A program made the translations under genes and the position numbers. 64,000 nucleotides of DNA from Paractinoplanes abujensis (lineage in GTDB: Bacteria; Actinomycetota; Actinomycetes; Mycobacteriales; Micromonosporaceae): positions 8,680,001 through 8,744,000 of the forward strand of contig NZ_JACHMF010000001.1 of NCBI RefSeq assembly GCF_014204895.1, read 5' to 3'. Under the pieces are notes generated by a model. It made no database searches. It had not been told where the DNA came from and saw nothing but the letters and a program-made list of their open reading frames with translations. This document shows, one piece after another, positions 61,319-64,000 of the stretch (positions are counted from its first letter, which is position 1; every line of letters starts with the position of its first letter).

Positions 61319-62354
61319 TACCGAGCCGGTCCCCGAGACGAGGGACATGCGGGGGGAGGAACTCTCGGCCGACGACGCCGTGCACGCGCTCTGGCACTAC
61401 GGCCGCTGGCCGCTGCTGCGGGACGCGTTCATCCGGTTCCGGTACGGCGACGGCTTCAGCCATGCCCGCGCGTTCGCCTTCCAGCTCTGCCTGGCCATCG
61501 TGCCGTTCCTCATCGCGCTGGCCGGTCTCGCGGCCGACCTGGGCGCCGAGGACGGCGGTCGGGTGGTCGCCGAGACCATTCTGGAGCTCACCCCGGGCGC
61601 CAGCGACCCGCTGGTGGGGGAGCTGCTGGAGGACACGGAGAGCAGCAGCGACGCCGGCGAGGTGGCGCTGACCCTCGGCCTGATCACCGGCCTGGCCGCC
61701 CTGATGACCGCGATGGCGCAGATCGAGCGGGGCGCCAACCGGATCTACGGCGTCGAGCGGGACCGGCCCGCGCTGTTCAAATACCTCTGGGCCGGTCTGC
61801 TGGCGTTCTTCGCGGGCATCCCCGCCCTCTTCGGCTTTCTGCTGCTCGTGGGGGGCCGAGCCTTCGGCGACGCGGCCGCGCGCCATTGGCCGTGGGCCGA
61901 CGACGTGCGGGTGGCGTGGGACTTCGTACGGTGGCCGCTGAGCCTGCTGCTGATCGTGTTCGCGGTCGGCCTGCTGTTCAAGTACTCGCCGCGCCGCCGC
62001 CAGCCGGGCTACTCCTGGCTGCTGTTCGGGGCCGTGGTCGCGACCGCGCTGTGGTGGCTGGCCAGTCTGCTGCTGGCCGGCTACGTGCGTTTCGGCAGCA
62101 ACTTCGGCGCCACGTACGGGCCGCTGACCGCGATCATGGCGCTGCTGCTCTGGGCCAACCTCACCGGCATCGCGCTGTTCCTCGGCATCGCCTTCGCGGC
62201 TCAGCTCGAGGCAGCCCGGGTCGGCGTGGACCAGCCCGCGCTGGAGGACAAGTGGGAGCCGAGCCCCGACGAACCGAAGGCGAAAGGCGGTAAACCCCGG
62301 CCGCGGCGGGCGGCTCGCGTCGGACGCGGTGTACGGGAGAAGCGCTCAGGGTAA
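61311..62354 (+). CDS. YihY/BrkB-family membrane protein
   Basis: This encodes 347 aa from GTG 61311. Six membrane segments are seen, from AFAFQLCLAIVPFLIALAGL (about 54-73) to ANLTGIALFLGIAFAAQLEA (about 280-299), with the family features GYSWLLFGAVVAT and YGPLTAIMALLLWANL. The C-terminal tail is Lys/Arg-rich. The family role is not settled (once thought to be RNase BN). It lies between the lipid kinase and double PAP2 genes. Confidence 0.92.
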   Translation: MSSTEPVPETRDMRGEELSADDAVHALWHYGRWPLLRDAFIRFRYGDGFSHARAFAFQLCLAIVPFLIALAGLAADLGAEDGGRVVAETILELTPGASDPLVGELLEDTESSSDAGEVALTLGLITGLAALMTAMAQIERGANRIYGVERDRPALFKYLWAGLLAFFAGIPALFGFLLLVGGRAFGDAAARHWPWADDVRVAWDFVRWPLSLLLIVFAVGLLFKYSPRRRQPGYSWLLFGAVVATALWWLASLLLAGYVRFGSNFGATYGPLTAIMALLLWANLTGIALFLGIAFAAQLEAARVGVDQPALEDKWEPSPDEPKAKGGKPRPRRAARVGRGVREKRSG

Positions 62355-62364
62355 AGCCCGATTC

Positions 62365-63894
62365 GTGACGGACGACAAGCATGTGGTGGAGCGCGCCGGG
62401 TGGGCGCCGGTAAGGCATTTCGCCGGGCGCAGCGTGGCCGGCCTGGCCGCGGTCGTGCTGGCCGGGCTCGGCTTCGGCTTGCTGCTCCTGCTCGTACGAG
62501 GCAACTGGGGCCCGCTGCGCGAGCTCGACCAGTCGATCGCCGAGAGCATGAACAACCTGGTCGCGCCGCACCCGGCGGTCGTCAAGGTGATCACTGTGAT
62601 CACCTCGCTGGGCGGCCGCGGCGTGCTGATCCCGCTGGTCACCATGGTGGTGCTGTGGCTGCTGATCCGCCGCCGGCCCCGCCTGGCCATCTATCTGGCG
62701 GTCACCGGTCTGGGCGCGATGATCCTCGACCCGTCGCTCAAGGCGCTGGTCGGGCGGGTGCGTCCGGTGGTGGCCGACCCGGTCGCGTTCGGCGGGGGCA
62801 ACAGTTTCCCGAGCGGGCACACGCTGGGCGCCACCATCGTCTGGGGCGCGCTGGCGCTGGTGCTGCTCTCGGCCACCCGGGGCCGCTGGAAGGGGGCGAT
62901 CCTGACGGTCGCGGCCGTGATCATCGTGGCCGTCGGGCTGACCCGCGTCGCGCTCAGCGTGCATTTCCTCTCCGACGTGCTCGCCGGCTGGCTGCTCGGG
63001 CTGGCCTGGATCAGCGTCACCGCGTACGCGTTCCGGGTGTGGCGCCGCGAGGCCGGCCACACCGTCCCGCCCGTCACCGACGGTCTCGAACCGGAGGCCG
63101 CAGCCGATCTCGCGCCCGCCCCGGCCGAGGAGAAGGTGCTGCCCCACCCGTGGGCCAAGGGCGCCGAGATCCTGGTCGGCTGGGTGTTCACGTTCGGCGT
63201 CCTGTACTTCGTCGGGTACGTCTTCACGAACTGGACGCGCGACACCGCGTTCGGCTCGTGGGACGAGGGCGTGAACCGGTGGCTGCAGACGTTCCGCACC
63301 GAGCGGCTCGACCACCTGAGCTGGCTCGCCTCCAAGGCCGGCGACACCCACGCGATCCTGATGATCTGCCTGGTCGTCTGCCCGCTGGCGCTGGCCCTGT
63401 GGCGGCAGTGGCGGCCGATCGTGTTCATCGTGCTGACCATGGCCGGCGAGCTCACCCTGTTCCTGACCAGCGCGGCCGCCGTCGGGCGCCCGCGTCCGCC
63501 GGTCGAGCAGCTGGACGGCCAGATGCCGACCTCGTCGTTCCCGTCGGGTCACATCGCGGCCACCATGTGCGTGTGGGTCGCCATCGCCGTGGTGGTCATG
63601 CCCCGCGTACGGCAGTGGTGGCGCTACGTCTTCCTGGCCCTCGCGGTGCTGATGCCGGCGATGGTGGCGCTGTCCCGGATGTACCGCGGCATGCACCACC
63701 CGACCGACGTGCTCGGGGCGACGCTGCTCACGGCGTGCTGGGTGGGTGCGCTCTACCTCATCCTGCGTCCGAACGAGCGGGCGCGAACCGTCTCGGAGGC
63801 CGCGCAGGACGTGCAGGAGCAGCACGAGCTGAAGCCGGAGCAGCCGCAGCTGGAGGAGCCGCAGCCGGAGCAGCAGCGGCGGGTGCCGGCATGA
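62365..63894 (+). CDS. Double PAP2-family lipid phosphatase
   Basis: This encodes 509 aa from GTG 62365. There are two complete PAP2 modules in one chain. Module 1 has KALVGRVRP, SFPSGHT and RVALSVHFLSD. Module 2 has GRPRPP, SFPSGHI and SRMYRGMHHPTD; the Lys of its first motif is replaced. Each module has its own set of membrane helices. PAP2 enzymes remove phosphate from phosphatidic acid or undecaprenyl pyrophosphate. A Gln/Glu/Pro-rich tail ends the protein and its stop overlaps the next gene by ATGA. Confidence 0.92.
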   Translation: MTDDKHVVERAGWAPVRHFAGRSVAGLAAVVLAGLGFGLLLLLVRGNWGPLRELDQSIAESMNNLVAPHPAVVKVITVITSLGGRGVLIPLVTMVVLWLLIRRRPRLAIYLAVTGLGAMILDPSLKALVGRVRPVVADPVAFGGGNSFPSGHTLGATIVWGALALVLLSATRGRWKGAILTVAAVIIVAVGLTRVALSVHFLSDVLAGWLLGLAWISVTAYAFRVWRREAGHTVPPVTDGLEPEAAADLAPAPAEEKVLPHPWAKGAEILVGWVFTFGVLYFVGYVFTNWTRDTAFGSWDEGVNRWLQTFRTERLDHLSWLASKAGDTHAILMICLVVCPLALALWRQWRPIVFIVLTMAGELTLFLTSAAAVGRPRPPVEQLDGQMPTSSFPSGHIAATMCVWVAIAVVVMPRVRQWWRYVFLALAVLMPAMVALSRMYRGMHHPTDVLGATLLTACWVGALYLILRPNERARTVSEAAQDVQEQHELKPEQPQLEEPQPEQQRRVPA

Positions 63895-64000
63895 GGTTCA
63901 TGACCTGGAACATCAAGACGGGCGGGAAGGGCCGGCTCGACGCGATCACCACGGTGATCAAGCGGGAGCGGCCCGACGTGCTCGCCCTGCAGGAGCTGCG
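63891..64000 (+). CDS. Endonuclease/exonuclease/phosphatase-family protein (partial)
   Basis: From ATG 63891 the frame reads MRFMTWNIKTGGKGRL and then IKRERPDVLALQELR to the window edge. The MTWNIK and ALQEL pairs (metal-binding Asn and Glu) mark the EEP superfamily, which cuts phosphodiester bonds in DNA, lipids or inositol phosphates. It is coupled to the PAP2 gene, so a lipid or phosphoester substrate is plausible. Only 37 residues are visible. Confidence 0.88.
   Translation, partial: MRFMTWNIKTGGKGRLDAITTVIKRERPDVLALQEL

Noticed and set aside
62161..63825. A 554-codon open frame on the minus strand opposite the PAP2 gene
   Set aside because: It is rich in His, Arg, Gly and Asp with no domain, the usual antisense shadow in high-GC DNA. 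The plus strand carries a complete PAP2 protein.
1..64000. tRNA genes, CRISPR arrays or prophage modules
   Set aside because: No cloverleaf-like segment, no spaced repeat array and no phage structural genes were seen on reading both strands.

Overview
The window is chromosomal DNA of a high-GC actinomycete. Start codons are mixed ATG/GTG/TTG, Shine-Dalgarno sites are GGAGG-like, and ATGA or GTGA couplings are frequent. Secreted proteases, a peptidoglycan amidase and many TetR, LysR, XRE and GlxA-type regulators fit a filamentous Micromonosporaceae-like organism. The octamer CCGTACGG recurs throughout. I infer the taxonomy from style, not from a marker gene. I saw no tRNA, rRNA, CRISPR array or prophage.

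Layout. 1-6.8 kb: the tail of a response regulator; a leftward cluster of two GT4 glycosyltransferases, a toroid-like glycosidase and a long GH130 enzyme; a divergent GH13 alpha-glucosidase. 6.8-16 kb: an alpha/beta hydrolase divergent from its TetR neighbour, a VOC protein, a large repeat-bearing secreted amidase, and an FAD monooxygenase/NUDIX pair divergent from a GntR-TetR hybrid regulator with three palindromic sites. 16-25 kb: a KDPG aldolase/KDG kinase operon, an M14 carboxypeptidase, an ECF sigma factor with its DGPF partner, an S66 peptidase relative lacking its catalytic Ser and His, an isochorismatase-like hydrolase and a frameshifted GlxA regulator. 25.2-26.4 kb: a decayed patch with an ISL3-type transposase remnant and a headless aminoglycoside-phosphotransferase-like gene.

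27-37 kb: a HAD hydrolase ending in a 165-bp palindromic element, a dienelactone hydrolase, a prfH-rtcB ribosome rescue and RNA repair pair, a MocA-like/XdhC-like molybdoenzyme maturation pair, and assorted enzymes. 37.6-39.1 kb: a retron-type reverse transcriptase preceded by a structured non-coding segment, the best candidate here for an uncharacterised system. 39-45 kb: an XRE-cupin regulator divergent from a methyltransferase/DinB pair across a perfect 14-bp palindrome, an unrecognised 447-aa protein, and a DesK/NarL-type two-component pair.

45-53 kb: zinc-free ribosomal protein L36, a subtilisin, an FMN reductase, a bis-MGD molybdoenzyme with a winged-helix regulator and an FAD protein, and a streptogrisin-type protease. 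53-64 kb: a soluble GAF-GAF chemoreceptor-like protein ahead of a beta-carbonic anhydrase, a sensor-domain protein cut at its end by the second 165-bp element, a protein of 14-residue repeats, a class-A beta-lactamase fold protein, and a membrane and lipid group (DedA, metallo-hydrolase, diacylglycerol-kinase-like enzyme, YihY, double PAP2). The window closes inside an endonuclease/exonuclease/phosphatase-family gene. Convergent neighbours very often overlap at their stop codons, so the region is packed tightly.
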